Source: Hemileia vastatrix
Lineage: Eukaryota > Basidiomycota > Pucciniomycetes > Pucciniales > Zaghouaniaceae
Length of the DNA: 64,000 nt
Direction: 5' to 3'
Assembly: GCA_030280995.1 (NCBI GenBank)
Contig: JASXTE010000017.1
Span: forward strand, 10,874,498 to 10,938,497
The notes below the pieces were generated by a model. That model did no database searches, was not told where the DNA came from, and saw nothing but the letters and a program-made list of their open reading frames with translations. Position 1 is the stretch's first letter. The number at the start of each line of letters is the position of its first letter. The position numbers and the translations under genes are program-made. Positions 9,094 to 20,027 of this stretch are shown in pieces.

Positions 9094-12000
9094 TTAAAGA
9101 CTGGTAGATAACCCTAAATGGCACTTGACTTGAAGAAAACGACTGGACCACCACGTTGATTCTTCTTTTGAATTCATATCTCCGAAATCAGGTATCGCGA
9201 GTTTCTCCACTAAACCTGAATCACTAACAGATGTCTTGGTAGGAGATAAGCATCTGCGGCCACCATTGATCTGCCGTCCCGATGTTTGCTGAAATTGAGA
9301 TAGTTGAAAAGCGTCAACCCAACGCTGAAACTCTTGGAAGTTGGAATTCTTGGCTTGTTTAAACGTAAGTTTTCGATTGGCCGGTGAAACTGACCGAGAG
9401 TCAGCTAAGGTGAAAAATACAGGCATGGCTGCAGGCTTATTTCTTGAAGTCGAAGGTTGATGAACTGGGACTAAGTTGATGCGTAACAGTAGCTCATAGC
9501 CTGGTTGAATTATATCAAAAATGGCTTTAGTTATTTTGCCACTCATTTTTAAGAAAAGAAATTTAAAAAAACCAACCAGATTGACTAGATACATCTTGGA
9601 CTGACTTGACTTCTGAAATGCCAATTTGTTTAATTACCTGGTAGCACTCTTTAGACTGTTTTGGGAAATCCACATTACGGCTTGATGACAGAAATGAGTT
9701 TATCCTTTTCTTTCTTCGGGTGAGGATAACTATGTCCGAAAATATATGTATATCAATTAGTGCTCCTGCAGGCTTGGAAAGCCATGGCCGGTTAATCGAT
9801 TCAGGTAGCTTTACAGACCACAAGTGCTTTTTTTGACATCGGGATAATGGATTATGATCACGTCGTAATGAGGGAGAAGACGTTTTGAGAGCATTCGAAA
9901 CATCATTGCCAAAACGAAAAGACTGTCTGAATTTTGAAGAATCGCTGGTTCCAAATATTGAGTTGGATTTTGCGTTTTCGTTTGGAGAACTAGGAGTTGA
10001 GGCACAAGCAGTATCTAGAGACCATGGTGAAAAAGTAGAACATGTACCCCAAGTAGGCGAGGTGTGGCTAGAAAATGTTGGAGAGCTTCGATCAGACGGC
10101 ACTATGTGACTAGCATCACTTTCGTCGGAAATTTGTGAGTGAGGACGCAGTGTCGAAGTTTGGCGTCTAGAAAAAGATCCCACAAAAGCCAAGGTTCCGT
10201 GATTTGTTTGAGCTAATTTTCTTATGCGTCTAAGTTCCATGTTTACTTGCTCCTTTGGTGATATTGGAATCTGACGTAATCGTCCCTGGAGCAGGAGACG
10301 CCGATCAACCTCGTCTAGATGAAATGTTTTGGGTAATCCATCCATTTGCTGAGAGATTGACTTGAGTTTCTGACGTTCGTCCTCTCTTCCTTTAACTTCT
10401 TGCATGACTTTAATCGATGTATCAAATATTTCTAGTAGCGCTTTAGTTTCTGAGTGATCTGGGTGTTCAAAACAAGTTAAGTCACAAAGTTGCTAGAAAG
10501 AAATAACAATCAGACTCAGAGACAACTTTGGAGTAATTTTGGAGTAATGAGAATTAGACAATCAACATACCCTAAAAAATAAAGGATACTTCATCAAACG
10601 CTGCACAGGTTTGAGAAGAAAGCTTGTCAAAGGTAGCCTGCCAAAAGTTGGTAAACAAGCTCTTTTGCGAATATATTCTCCAAATTTATTTTTAGGATTA
10701 GATTTCAAAGCTTCTAACATTAAATTCACACGTTCGAATCGGACCAAGTAGACTTGATATATAGTTAGTTTGGAAATAAATTGTAAAAATATAGGTGCCA
10801 CCCGCACAACAACTTTTTTGGATGATTGAAGATTGCGACAATCATCCAGAGCGGAAGAAATGTCGGAATGAAATTGAAAAATCTCATACAGCCAATTCAA
10901 GATTTTTGATATCAATGGAGGCACAATTGGATGCCATTCATGGTTAGCCATTCGAAGAGGTTCAGCAAAAGTAGCTAGAAAAATCTTTAATCCTTCCACA
11001 AAACTATACTCAGTTTGACATAATTCCCAAATCACTTCTTGACGCTTCATCTCATCCAAACCGTGTTGCATCACAAGATTTATGCTATCTTCATCCGATA
11101 AGGTAGATTTCCATGTTTGTGCAGTGCTTTCTAATGGTGAAAGATTCAATAAATCAGGGCAACTGACATACCGATGATGCAAAGATTCTACCGGAAAATC
11201 ATCTAGTTTTTTTTTATCAAATTTTATTGAAGCAAAAACATTGGATAATCTATGAAGACGAGAGTGATACTTTCTAGCTCCTGCATGACTCTCTTGGCGA
11301 GGTAAGAAGGACATTGATTTTCGATTTGGACAAACTGTTGGCACAGAGCTGGTAGAAGTGTCGTCTATGGAGAGGTTCTTCTCATTATTTTCCGTTGGAC
11401 CCGTGCTTGATATTAGCGAACTACTGCTTGCTTTTTTGAGCTTCAAACAATGACCTGAAGAGTTAATTGTTGCCGGAAGATTTTTTTCTGGTTGGTCTTT
11501 TAAGCTTTCAAAATCAACTTCAGGATCCCATGTTACCAAACTTTTTTTCGCTTCATTTCGGGCGTTGGATCCGATGGCTGTGCGCAAGCGGAATTGATTG
11601 TTTAGACCCTTGGGACTGCTAAAACATTTTCTGAGAGTGCCTGATATGCCACAAGAGGGCGAAGTAGGCTGAGATGACAATTCGATTGGTTTTCTATTTA
11701 TACAGTTGCTAGTCCTCACTGAAAAGGGAGACTGGTTGTTGCTATTCCAGATCTCCAGTTTGGGGGATTGTGATGGAAGTGAGGGAAGTGATGAATTGAC
11801 ATGATAACGGGTGACAACATAAGATGGAGCCCTAATGGGGACATTGTCTTCAGAGTGGTGAGCAAAATTTCGAGCCTGATATGAGGACTTGTAGTCACCG
11901 TATTGATCGTTAGACATTTGATTTACAAAACTCAAGTCTTTTTGGGAAGAGGATACGATCACTTTGGATGTCTCCATTTCATTGCTAGAGATAGGCGATA

Positions 12001-13299
12001 GAAGAGCATCACCTTCTTCAGTGTATTGAAAATCATAATCTACTAGCAAAGTTGACCGAGAATTTTGACAATTGCTCTGTAATTCAGTCGATTTTCCATC
12101 GGATATCTTTTCTTCCAGCCGAAAACTTTCATCATCGTCATTGGCAACATTTTCAACCCCCAACCCTAACGCAGATATTAAACTGGCAAGGCGATGACTC
12201 AACACAGGAGAACCCTTTTGATCTGATTGTGAATTGTTTTGTTGACCCCTGTATTCATCGTTGGAAAATCTATGGGAACTTTGAGTGTTATCAACCGAAA
12301 GTAGATCAGTTAGACTTTTCACCCAAGAAAACTCGGAAAAAAATTTCTGGTACAATTATACGTACGTTTCCACACATTTACGCCTTGGTCTTACGTAGCG
12401 GCTTTTGTCAACACTCCCAAAAAGCCAATCTTTCTCTTCTCGTCCAATGGTTACACATGTGATCATTAGTCAATAAAGAACCCCCAAGTTAGACAAACTA
12501 GTTTAGATTTCTCACCATCTCCTAAATCAGTAATTAAGTCCCATTCTGCAGTGTCAGGTTGACTTCGTAGATCTAGTTCCTCTAAAAAGTTGTTTAAGAA
12601 AAAAACATGCAACATGAAAATTGGAAATTGAGTCAAATCAGCCCATCAACTAAGATACTGATCAGAAATGACTCACCTTTTAATTTATCATCTGAGTATT
12701 GATCCACTGGCATTCCTGTGGAGTGCCACTTGCAATTAATATTTTGTGGAGAAGCATTTCTATTTTACCAAAAAGAAAAATAGAAAAAAAAATAGAAAAA
12801 AAAGGACATGGGTGAAATCAGATCATATTTCATGCGATGTATGAGTAAGCTATTCAAATTAGTACCCGCTAGGAAATGGCAGGAGAAAATTTTGAGACGA
12901 GGGGGCGGGGCTGTCATGAATAGGAACACGGCAATGAGCTCCAGTTGAAGAACAAGATTGTGTTGTACAAGATTCCCAAGCACCAAAATCAAAGAATTCA
13001 GGTGTGGTGCAGCCAGAGTGAACTAAGCTCAAAAAAGGTAAAACTGGATCATTTTTAATATTGGGTATGGGTTTAGTGGCAGCGGTAGTATATTGATCAG
13101 TTGAAACTGGTTAGTAAAAGTGATATTTTTCCAAAATATATAAATATAAGCAAATGCACTTCGTCAGCAACATAAGTCAAGCAAGAAACTGTTTAGAGAT
13201 TGGTTCGGCAGTAAAAAGAAAAAAAAAGTGAAGTGTACCTTGGTTTATATAGTTATCACCAGATTTTTGTAAATTAGAAGGTATCATGATGTCTGACAT
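9094..13299 (-). CDS. Rho-type guanine nucleotide exchange factor, DH-PH protein, 8 predicted exons
   Basis: Predicted exons (minus): 13299-13239, 13106-12866, 12759-12677, 12581-12516, 12438-12366, 12314-10571, 10492-9577, 9500-9094. They sum to 3591 bp, 1196 residues. All junctions have GT..AG and keep one frame, although the last intron (9501-9576) has a weak donor and could move. The ATG at 13297-13299 was chosen because it opens the first in-frame exon. A long Ser-rich N-terminal half is followed by a DH domain at about 595-800, with QEVIWELCQTEYSFVEGLKI and the typical LLKPVQRLMKYPLFFR helix, then a PH domain split by a Ser-rich insert, with strands DIHIFSDIVILT and YELLLRINLVPV. DH domains open Rho/Rac/Cdc42 GTPases for GTP; PH domains bind lipid or assist. 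Likely role: polarity or actin signalling at the membrane. Confidence 0.85.
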
Positions 13300-13509
13300 A
13301 ATTCGGATTTGAATAATTGATTTGATGTCCAAGTTAAATAAATAAATGAAAGTTAGTAAATAATATCAACATGAGTGAGAAATAGAACATCTTGAGTTGT
13401 AAAAACCGACCTAATCTAAAAATTGAGCACACTAAAAATCGCTCGGCTCCAACAGGGATACGTCTCGACAAATTCGCCAGAGATCTCTTAAGTATATCCC
13501 AAAATCTTG

Positions 13510-13620
13510 ATGAGAAAGATTGAAGAATTAAAATCCCAGAAACGCAAGTTCGTGTCCAAGGAAAATGCCCAGTTGAGAGATTTGGTGGCGCAACTAGAAA
13601 TTGAGGACACTAGAATATAA
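13510..13620 (+). other. Short coiled-coil-like ORF upstream of the RhoGEF gene (weak)
   Basis: From ATG at 13510, 36 codons read KIEELKSQKRK, then ENAQLRDLVAQLE, a heptad-like Lys/Glu/Leu pattern resembling a leucine zipper, before a TAA. The upstream in-frame sequence is closed by a stop, so it would need splicing. It could be an exon of a divergent gene or a decayed one. No full gene can be built. Confidence 0.25.
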
Positions 13621-14721
13621 GGAGCTTTTAAGTCAGTATTCCAGTTCAGTAGGGATTCACCTGACAAACGCCTTCTCATCACATCACAGTTTCTTGTCTC
13701 AATTTAGTTATTACCCACAGGATATTAAAGGAATAGCAACACACACAAAAATATTTCTGAAGTGGCGCTTCGACAATGGTAGCGAAATTCAATTGAGATA
13801 CATTGCATTCCCTCGATTTCAGCCCTCGGCATTTGTGGGCTTTTCGGTATACTACTAGAGGCTTAGGAAGTTTACTCAAGCCTAATACATGCGCTTGCGA
13901 ATTTCCGAGTGAAAATACCACTGAATCTACAAGGTAATCAAAAGCGTGAGAAGTTGATTAATTGCGCTTCAACGAAGTTATGTTCAAAAAGACTGGATGA
14001 TAATAATTGATTGATTACAATAGCCAAAAATTCGTTAAGTATTTGCTCTACACATGTCGTATAGTATAATATCACGTCTCATCTAGATGTTTGTTATGAT
14101 TATAATCAATCAAAGTGTTCTATTAAGTATGAAAATTAGTATTATGGCATAGCGGTCAGAATTTGAATTACTAGTGGCGTCGCCAGTTGAGCAATTAGAT
14201 AACTCAGAACGAAATCACCTCAATATATTATTGCAAGCTGTAAGGAGGAAGATTTACAAGAACACGAAGGAAAATGAAAGCAAAAATATGCCAAATAAAA
14301 CAGTGGACTTGCCAAAATATATCAAAGACTTTGAAATATTGAAAAAAAGATAAAAACTTACATCTCTTCATTGTAGTCGAAATCCATGGCCTGAGTGAAA
14401 TCGGTTTTGCAATTTGTTTGGAAGAAAAATTCGCGTGGTAGCGAGCGATAATGATCATCTATAATTTTTGAGATCTTGAGCTGAGAGGGAAAATACCTGC
14501 TATATATATCAGACAATAATCAACCTTCAAAAAACGCTACACAGGAAGAGAATTTTCAAATCATAGTGACTGGCAAGGCTGTGGAGGGCTTGGGAGGGCA
14601 GTACAACTGATAGGAAAAAATGAATTACAATTTGAGAGTGTGAATTAGCAACGGAAAAGTTGTATGGCAAGGAACGGGTGCCTGCAACATAGATAACAAT
14701 ATTTAGAGCTATACGGTAAAC
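13621..14721. other. Gene-poor interval with only weak spliced-ORF candidates
   Basis: On the minus strand a 32-codon stretch from ATG at 14456-14458 ends at a clear donor, GTAAGT (near 14361). Two acceptors further down would give short products of about 40-60 residues with no known motif. I do not call a gene. The rest is AT-rich without recognisable features. Confidence 0.3.
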
Positions 14722-15140
14722 ATGTTTATTTACTGCAAAACCTGTCTCCGATTCCCCGCCAAAAACATGAGTTTAAGTCGCTTTTGGCAGGGAATAAGTG
14801 GCGAGAACACCGCAAGCTTTTCCAGTTCAGCTGTAAAAAGATCAAATCTAAGAAAAACTGTGAGCTCAAGCAAGAAACGTCCAATTGATGAACTGTCAGT
14901 GCAAAAGGTGGGTGACAAAATAGATAGGATTTAAAATTTTCCCCATTTAAATACTTTAACTTTGATAAGGATAGCAATACAAACATCCTCCGTTTAAAAA
15001 ATGAAACTTCCTTTCCCAGCACCTTTGTTGTCCTTGAGCATGTGCTTGGTGATACATGTGGTAAACCTGACACAGCATTGAGGAAGTTACAGACAAACAA
15101 CTCCCAAACCCTCAACCTGGCTGCTCCAGATCATTTTTGA
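14722..15140 (+). CDS. Small two-exon orphan protein, about 103-118 residues
   Basis: Exon 1 runs from ATG at 14722 (or the second ATG at 14767) to 14907. A 62-bp intron (14908-14969) begins GTGGGT and ends TAAG, with CTTTAAC as a possible branch point near the acceptor. Exon 2 (14970-15140) continues in phase 0 for 56 codons to TGA. The joined protein is basic and Ser-rich in its first half (KRSNLRK, SSSKKRP), then mixed with Leu, Asn and Thr. I do not recognise a family. The uninterrupted exon 2 and matching phase are the support. A minus-strand ORF overlaps, so the strand is not certain. It lies divergently from the RhoGEF gene. Confidence 0.45.
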
Positions 15141-15254
15141 ATTGACACCAGACTTTCATGAGTCCTTAATTTTCTTGATCGGCGGCTCTTATAAGAACAT
15201 AAGAGAAAAAAAGTTGAAACTTGACAGGGATATAATTTAAACAGAGGGCGGCTA

Positions 15255-15413
15255 CAGCTGTTTTTGGAAAGTTTGTCGTTAAAATGCAAAAGCTTCGAAA
15301 AACTTGGCATATTATTGGTTCAAGCAATATAATTTTTCTGTCAAACATCATATTTATGTCTAGAAAATGCAAACATTTTTGCGTTTTGGTGACTACCTTT
15401 CCAAGTACAGCTG
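15255..15413. mobile_element. MITE-like element with TA target duplication (159 bp)
   Basis: The left arm starts CAGCTGTTTTTGGAAAG and the right arm is its imperfect inverse. The first 37 bases match the inverted right end at roughly four in five positions. TA dinucleotides flank both sides (15253-15254 and 15414-15415), the signature of Tc1/mariner-type insertion. It is non-coding and so would have been moved by a transposase from elsewhere. Confidence 0.6.
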
Positions 15414-15812
15414 TATTAAAAATGATAAAAGCTAAGAAAAACAATAAGCAATTGTGGTGAATGCCAGAAATAGCAATGATGATAATCTGACGCTTTTATG
15501 TCTATAGTACCCATTAACTTTTATCCAGAATCACATTTTGGTTGTAGCTAAACTTATAAAATACATTGGACTATGGATTATGTTATCTCTCTGACTTGTG
15601 CTTATTGTATTATTCCGGACTCTTATTACAACACCACTTTGGATGAGGAGAAAAAGATTTTGATCCATTTTTAAGCGGGACGTATCAAGGTCTCACATCT
15701 GCCATTAATTTTGGCCGGATATGCCCATTTTAATGGTGGGTGATTCTAATACACTAGCCCTGGGACTGGTGATGAGTAAATGAAAATAACCCTTCAAATG
15801 GAAGTACCCCCG

Positions 15813-15909
15813 CCCTATCCTCAACCCTTTTGAATAGGCAAATCATTTTTTGGTGAGAACAACTTTTATTTTTTCGTCAAAAATTCCGCAAGCTTTTATG
15901 ACTTAGCTG
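15813..15909. repeat. Lone right end of the 16.29-16.48 kb MITE family
   Basis: About 97 bp, including TAGGCAAATCATTTTT and TTTTTCGTC, match 16384-16480 and end in a CTG followed by TA. No matching left arm is found before it, so this is a truncated copy. Confidence 0.55.
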
Positions 15910-16003
15910 TACCCCAACTTATGGTCCTAGTTGTGGATTTGAGTTCTAATTATATGCATCAAACACTAAATAATCTTTTTATTTTCCAAAAAAATAACAG
16001 ATA

Positions 16004-16289
16004 CAGTTAAACCCGTAAATATTGAGACAAAAATGAAAATTTTCAAATTTTAATGACAGCCCAAAAATTGAGCAGCAGTATTTTTTTTGACAGAACCAGT
16101 TCATTCTATGACAATTAGGTTGAATCCACGTTCAACTCAGATGATGAAGAGCGGCGAAACAACAGAGAAATCAACGCGATTGCCTAAAAATGAATTGTGG
16201 ATGTCAAAAAAAATACTTCATCTCCACGTTTGGGCTGTCAATAAATTTAAAAAAAAATTCATTTTTGTCTCAATGTTTACGGGTGACTG
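16004..16289. mobile_element. MITE with about 65-bp terminal inverted repeats and TA duplication (286 bp)
   Basis: The left end CAGTTAAACCCGTAAATA and the right end are inverse copies over about 65 bp, including GAGACAAAAATGAA and GACAGCCCAAA. TA flanks both sides (16002-16003, 16290-16291). CAGT..ACTG ends with a TA target are typical of Tc1/mariner-derived MITEs. The 155-bp centre has no coding potential. Confidence 0.75.
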
Positions 16290-16291
16290 TA

Positions 16292-16480
16292 CAGCGAAGT
16301 CACCAAAGCTTGTGGGATTTTGGACGAAGAATTTAAAGTTTCACACAAAAAAATGATTTTCCCAGTCGAAAGGGGGATCTCTAACCTATCCCTGTCCCTA
16401 TTAAATAGGCAAATCATTTTTAGGTGGGAACAACTTCGATTTTTTCGTCGAAAATTCCGCAAGATTTTGTGACTTTGCTG
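16292..16480. mobile_element. Second MITE abutting the first, sharing one TA (189 bp)
   Basis: The left end CAGCGAAGTCACCAAAGC pairs with the right end as an imperfect inverted repeat of about 70 bp. TA lies at 16290-16291, shared with the neighbouring MITE, and at 16481-16482. Either one element inserted at the terminal TA of the other or both used the same site in turn. Confidence 0.65.
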
Positions 16481-16598
16481 TATTAGTTGAGATATTTATT
16501 TTCTTATCTGTCATTAATTTAATGGCAGATATTTTACAATTCAAATATTAACTTCAGTATTGTTTCATCATAAAGCTATATCGAAAATGGTTTGTGCG

Positions 16599-16711
16599 TG
16601 TTGCGCGGTGTCAGCCAACAGAACTCCGGAAAGAACCGGAGAACTGGAGATGCCGCAACAACAGTATATCTACATCATGACTAAGTACATAGGGTGCTTA
16701 AGCACATAACA
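16599..16711 (-). repeat. C1 3' LTR (113 bp) with adjacent polypurine tract
   Basis: On the minus strand it begins TGTTATGTGC and ends GCGCAACA. The purine tract GTGGGGGGG (minus strand, about 16713-16722) lies immediately before it on the internal side. LTRs hold the promoter and the poly(A) signal of such elements, but I do not place exact boxes. Confidence 0.9.
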
Positions 16712-16840
16712 TCCCCCCCACTTAGTCATTCAAACTATTCCAACACCAACTCCAAACCAATAAATAAAATAAAGTAGAAGAAAAATGTATATAAAAAAAA
16801 TATCCCCCCCAGTTACTTAAAAACCTAATAACCTCTGCTA

Positions 16841-19432
16841 TTAACCCACACATACATCTTTCCTCCTTAACATAGTTAGAGATGGGCCCAGTGCTTTAGT
16901 GAGAATGTCAGCACGCATTTGAGCTGTTGGAACCCATTCTAAGATAGCTTTCTTGAGGAAAAGTTGTTCATTCACAAAGTAGTGACATCTGTCTATGTGT
17001 CTAGTCCGCTTGTTTCCAGGGTTGTCCTTTGCATTAGCCACTGCTCCTTTATTATCACAGTAAAGTTTGTCAGGTGGGAAGTCGGGGAAGAGATCCTTGA
17101 GTAAATTTGAGATCCAAATTGCATCTTTCATTCCACCACTGAGAGAAACATATTCAGCAGTCATAGATGAGTCACTAACTGTGAGTTGACGCCTTGAAGA
17201 CCAGACAACAGGGCAACCATTAAGAAGTAGGAGATGACCACTCTGAGCTCTTGCAAATTCCTTGTTATTCCAAGTGGAATCAGTGAAAGAAAGTAATTCA
17301 AGAGGGCTATCTCTGTCAGGATGAAGATGTAAAGAGAGTTTTGCAGTATGTTGAACATAGCGCAAAAGATGATTGAGGGCAATCCAGTGTTTTGAAGTTG
17401 GTTTAGAGGAGAATCTAGCAAGAAAATTAACTGGAAAAGAAAGATCTGGCCTTGTTGCAACCGCCACATAACTGAGAGCGCCAAGTATGGAGAGATATTT
17501 GGTGGTGTCAATTGCATCTTCTTCATCCTTTGCTGTTTCTATGACCAATCCATGAGGTAGAGGTGACCTAGTGGTGAGGCCAGAAGGATTGTGTGTCCTC
17601 AAAATCTTCTCAATAAGTTGAAAATTGTTGAGATTGAAACCCTCTGGGACTTCCTTGATACTGACACCAACAATTCCATCTACCTTCTCATTCCATTTCA
17701 CTTTCAAAGAACAATCCAAGCCATCCTCCAATTCCTTCAGAACCTTCTCACTACTACCAGTAACAATTCCATCATCTACATGAATCCACACAACTCCCAA
17801 AGAATCCTTCTTTCTAAGAACATAAAAGCTTTTGTCATACTGACTAGCTTTATAACCAAGATCATCAAGCTTGCTGGCAATATGAAGCCACCAACATCTT
17901 GCTGCTTGCTTTGTACCATAGAGAGCTTTCTTGAGGCGTAGAGCATTGTCTTTATCCTTCAGTTGATAACCTTCAGGAGGACGTACCCAAATTGCTTCAT
18001 CAATAGGGCTATGAAGATAAGCTGCTGTAACATCAAAAGATTTGATTGGCCATTGGTGATAAGCTGCAAGAGTTAGAAGGACACGTTGGGAGGCAAAAGT
18101 AGCAGTGGGAGCAAATGTCTCAGTAAAGTCAATCCCATATTTCTGAAGAAAACCTTTTGCCACATAGCGAGCCTTGTAAGTAGGAGAAGGTGAAGAAGGA
18201 TTTTTGATGGTGAAGACCCATTTCGCATTAGTGATCTTGGTGCCAGGAGGCACTTTTTCTTCATACCACACATCCATGTCCTTCATGTTTTTCAATTCTC
18301 TTTTGCAAGCTTGTTCCCATTTTTGGCAATCAGAGGAAAGCATAGCTTGCAGATGAGTTCTTGGGATGATAGAAGACTGAGTCATACCATTTTTTGCAAT
18401 AACAGAGACATCTTTTTCCTGAGCAAGAAGAGTTTCTTCATCTTTGAAATCCCCTAGCTTTGTGTGGTTGAGGATGTGTTCAAGTGATCCTTTTGATGGT
18501 AATTCAGATGGTGATGGAGGTGGTGGAGTATGATAGGCAGCATTGTGGGAAGGAAGATTGTCACCAGGGAATTTTGCCATTGCAGATTCGAAGAAGGTGT
18601 TTGTCTCTTCATGCCAAAAGATCCATCCAGCATTGTTCAAAGAATAACCTACACATCTACAACTCAAAGCACGTTGATCCAGTTTTCGGCGAGTTTCTTT
18701 ATGGATGTGGACATAAGCAGTTTCACCAAAAATCCTGAAGTTGGAGTAGTTTGGGTCACAGTTGTGCATCAGATGAAGAGGAGTCTTGTTGCCAGTTTTG
18801 ACATTAGGGAGCCGGTTGTGGACATGAGCTTCCCATTTGTAAGCAAGACCCCAGAAACTTTCAGGAAGATCACTAGCAAGAAGGATAGTGTTGGCCATAT
18901 CTCCAACAGTGCGGTTGAATCGTTCAGCAGTGCCATTTTGCTCATGATGGTAGGGACAAGTAATTTCGTGAGTTGCTCCAATTTCGTCCAGTATTTGAGC
19001 CATCTGTTTACTATGCATTTCACCTCCATCAGTGCGCAGAGCTTGAAGTTTCTTGCCAGTGACATTTTCTAGCTTTTTATAAAAGGAGACAAAAGCCAAA
19101 GTAGCATCAGATTTAGCTTTGAGCAGAAATACTTCACCATATGAGGTTGAAATTTCTCTAAACAACGCTGCCCATCTAGCACCACCAATAGTGGGATCTT
19201 TAGGACCAATCAAGTCGCCGACAATAAGACTCATCAAAGATTCTGGTTGTGTTTCTCGTGATGCTGTTGCTGTTCTTGTACTTTTTGCTATGGCACAGTC
19301 TTCACAGTTGATTGAACCAGGTGGAATTGACTGGGGAAGGCCAGGTCCCAATGATTGACGAATGGCTTGTTTAATAATTTTTTCGCTGGCATGCCCAAGT
19401 CGTCTGTGCCAATCCATGAGAGATCCTTTCAT
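16841..19432 (-). CDS. C1 Pol: pre-integrase, integrase, reverse transcriptase, RNase H (uninterrupted)
   Basis: The 863-codon ORF has no internal stop. A GAG-pre-integrase block (WHRRLGHAS .. CEDCAIAKSTR) at residues 8-55 precedes the integrase core, with Asp in VGDLIGP, Asp in LRTDGGE and Glu in HHEQNGTAERFNR. The Copia RT follows (WVFTIKNP, KSFDVTAAYLHSP, LYGTKQAARCWW), with the catalytic box HVDDG near residue 550, then RNase H with SFTDSTWN, SMTAEYVSL and YCDNKGA. Residues needed for integration and reverse transcription all appear present. The frame is open a little upstream of the first Met and lies +1 relative to gag. It is missing the protease that Copia Pol normally has at its start. 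Confidence 0.9.
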   Translation of the reverse strand: MKGSLMDWHRRLGHASEKIIKQAIRQSLGPGLPQSIPPGSINCEDCAIAKSTRTATASRETQPESLMSLIVGDLIGPKDPTIGGARWAALFREISTSYGEVFLLKAKSDATLAFVSFYKKLENVTGKKLQALRTDGGEMHSKQMAQILDEIGATHEITCPYHHEQNGTAERFNRTVGDMANTILLASDLPESFWGLAYKWEAHVHNRLPNVKTGNKTPLHLMHNCDPNYSNFRIFGETAYVHIHKETRRKLDQRALSCRCVGYSLNNAGWIFWHEETNTFFESAMAKFPGDNLPSHNAAYHTPPPPSPSELPSKGSLEHILNHTKLGDFKDEETLLAQEKDVSVIAKNGMTQSSIIPRTHLQAMLSSDCQKWEQACKRELKNMKDMDVWYEEKVPPGTKITNAKWVFTIKNPSSPSPTYKARYVAKGFLQKYGIDFTETFAPTATFASQRVLLTLAAYHQWPIKSFDVTAAYLHSPIDEAIWVRPPEGYQLKDKDNALRLKKALYGTKQAARCWWLHIASKLDDLGYKASQYDKSFYVLRKKDSLGVVWIHVDDGIVTGSSEKVLKELEDGLDCSLKVKWNEKVDGIVGVSIKEVPEGFNLNNFQLIEKILRTHNPSGLTTRSPLPHGLVIETAKDEEDAIDTTKYLSILGALSYVAVATRPDLSFPVNFLARFSSKPTSKHWIALNHLLRYVQHTAKLSLHLHPDRDSPLELLSFTDSTWNNKEFARAQSGHLLLLNGCPVVWSSRRQLTVSDSSMTAEYVSLSGGMKDAIWISNLLKDLFPDFPPDKLYCDNKGAVANAKDNPGNKRTRHIDRCHYFVNEQLFLKKAILEWVPTAQMRADILTKALGPSLTMLRRKDVCVG

Positions 19433-19454
19433 AGCTGGAGGGCGTTTAATTACT

Positions 19455-20027
19455 TCATTTTTTTACAGTACGCAAGAAGGAAGGATGAAATAAATAGGTG
19501 GAAGAGTGAGAAGAAGGAGAAGAGGAAGTATTTGTTGAGATATTCAAGTCAATCTTATCAGCATATGCCTGGAGTGCTTTCAAGTTAGCAGCTTCTATTT
19601 CAGACATTTGGAAGTTGCTGTCAAATTTACGCTGCAGGGTGTGGTACAATTTGTGTGGTTGCCAATGAGTTTCAATGTCACATTGCAAGCTGGGAGTACA
19701 GGCATAGTACATGAGGTTGAATGATATCATTTCGGCATCCTGGTTTAGTGTGTCGTCATTGGTTGGCGTGTATTCACAACCCACAGCATAATCAATAGTT
19801 CCCACAACATTTTTGACTAGAAAAAGGATGGTTTGGTTCCATTCATCCCATTTGGTGTCCATCATGCCCAGTTTAGGAATTTCATTAGTAGCATCAGATA
19901 CCAGACGTAAGATCTCTAGGCATTCTTTCATCCTGCTTAGACTATTTACAGGATTCGGAATGTACAGGGAATGATTCAGACAAGAGGGGGAAGATAAAAG
20001 AGAGGGAGAAGAAGGTAGCACAGCCAT
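19455..20027 (-). CDS. C1 Gag, shortened, without zinc knuckle
   Basis: From ATG at 20025-20027 the ORF gives 190 residues. The middle (WDEWNQTILFLVKNVVGTID, then TLQRKFDSN) matches the capsid-like domain found in Copia Gag. The protein ends at a TGA that directly follows seven A residues, in a Ser-rich tail. No CCHC knuckle exists, whereas C2, C3 and C4 all show one. Pol starts only about 20 bp later in the +1 frame, so roughly 250-300 codons (knuckle plus protease) have been lost from this element. Confidence 0.75.
   Translation of the reverse strand: MAVLPSSPSLLSSPSCLNHSLYIPNPVNSLSRMKECLEILRLVSDATNEIPKLGMMDTKWDEWNQTILFLVKNVVGTIDYAVGCEYTPTNDDTLNQDAEMISFNLMYYACTPSLQCDIETHWQPHKLYHTLQRKFDSNFQMSEIEAANLKALQAYADKIDLNISTNTSSSPSSHSSTYLFHPSFLRTVKK

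Noticed and set aside
12315..12365. N-terminal residues MYQKFFSEFSWVK of the long RhoGEF exon
   Set aside because: The stretch begins at a TTG after a stop and fits a 51-bp GTACGT..AAAG intron; splicing it out links five upstream exons in frame to an ATG.
15166..15444. 92-codon hydrophobic minus-strand ORF
   Set aside because: It spans the whole 159-bp MITE at 15255-15413, so the reading frame is accidental.
19455..19465. Canonical -1 frameshift site at A7 before the C1 gag stop
   Set aside because: Checking the frames shows pol lies +1, not -1, of gag; the -1 frame meets a TAA two codons later.
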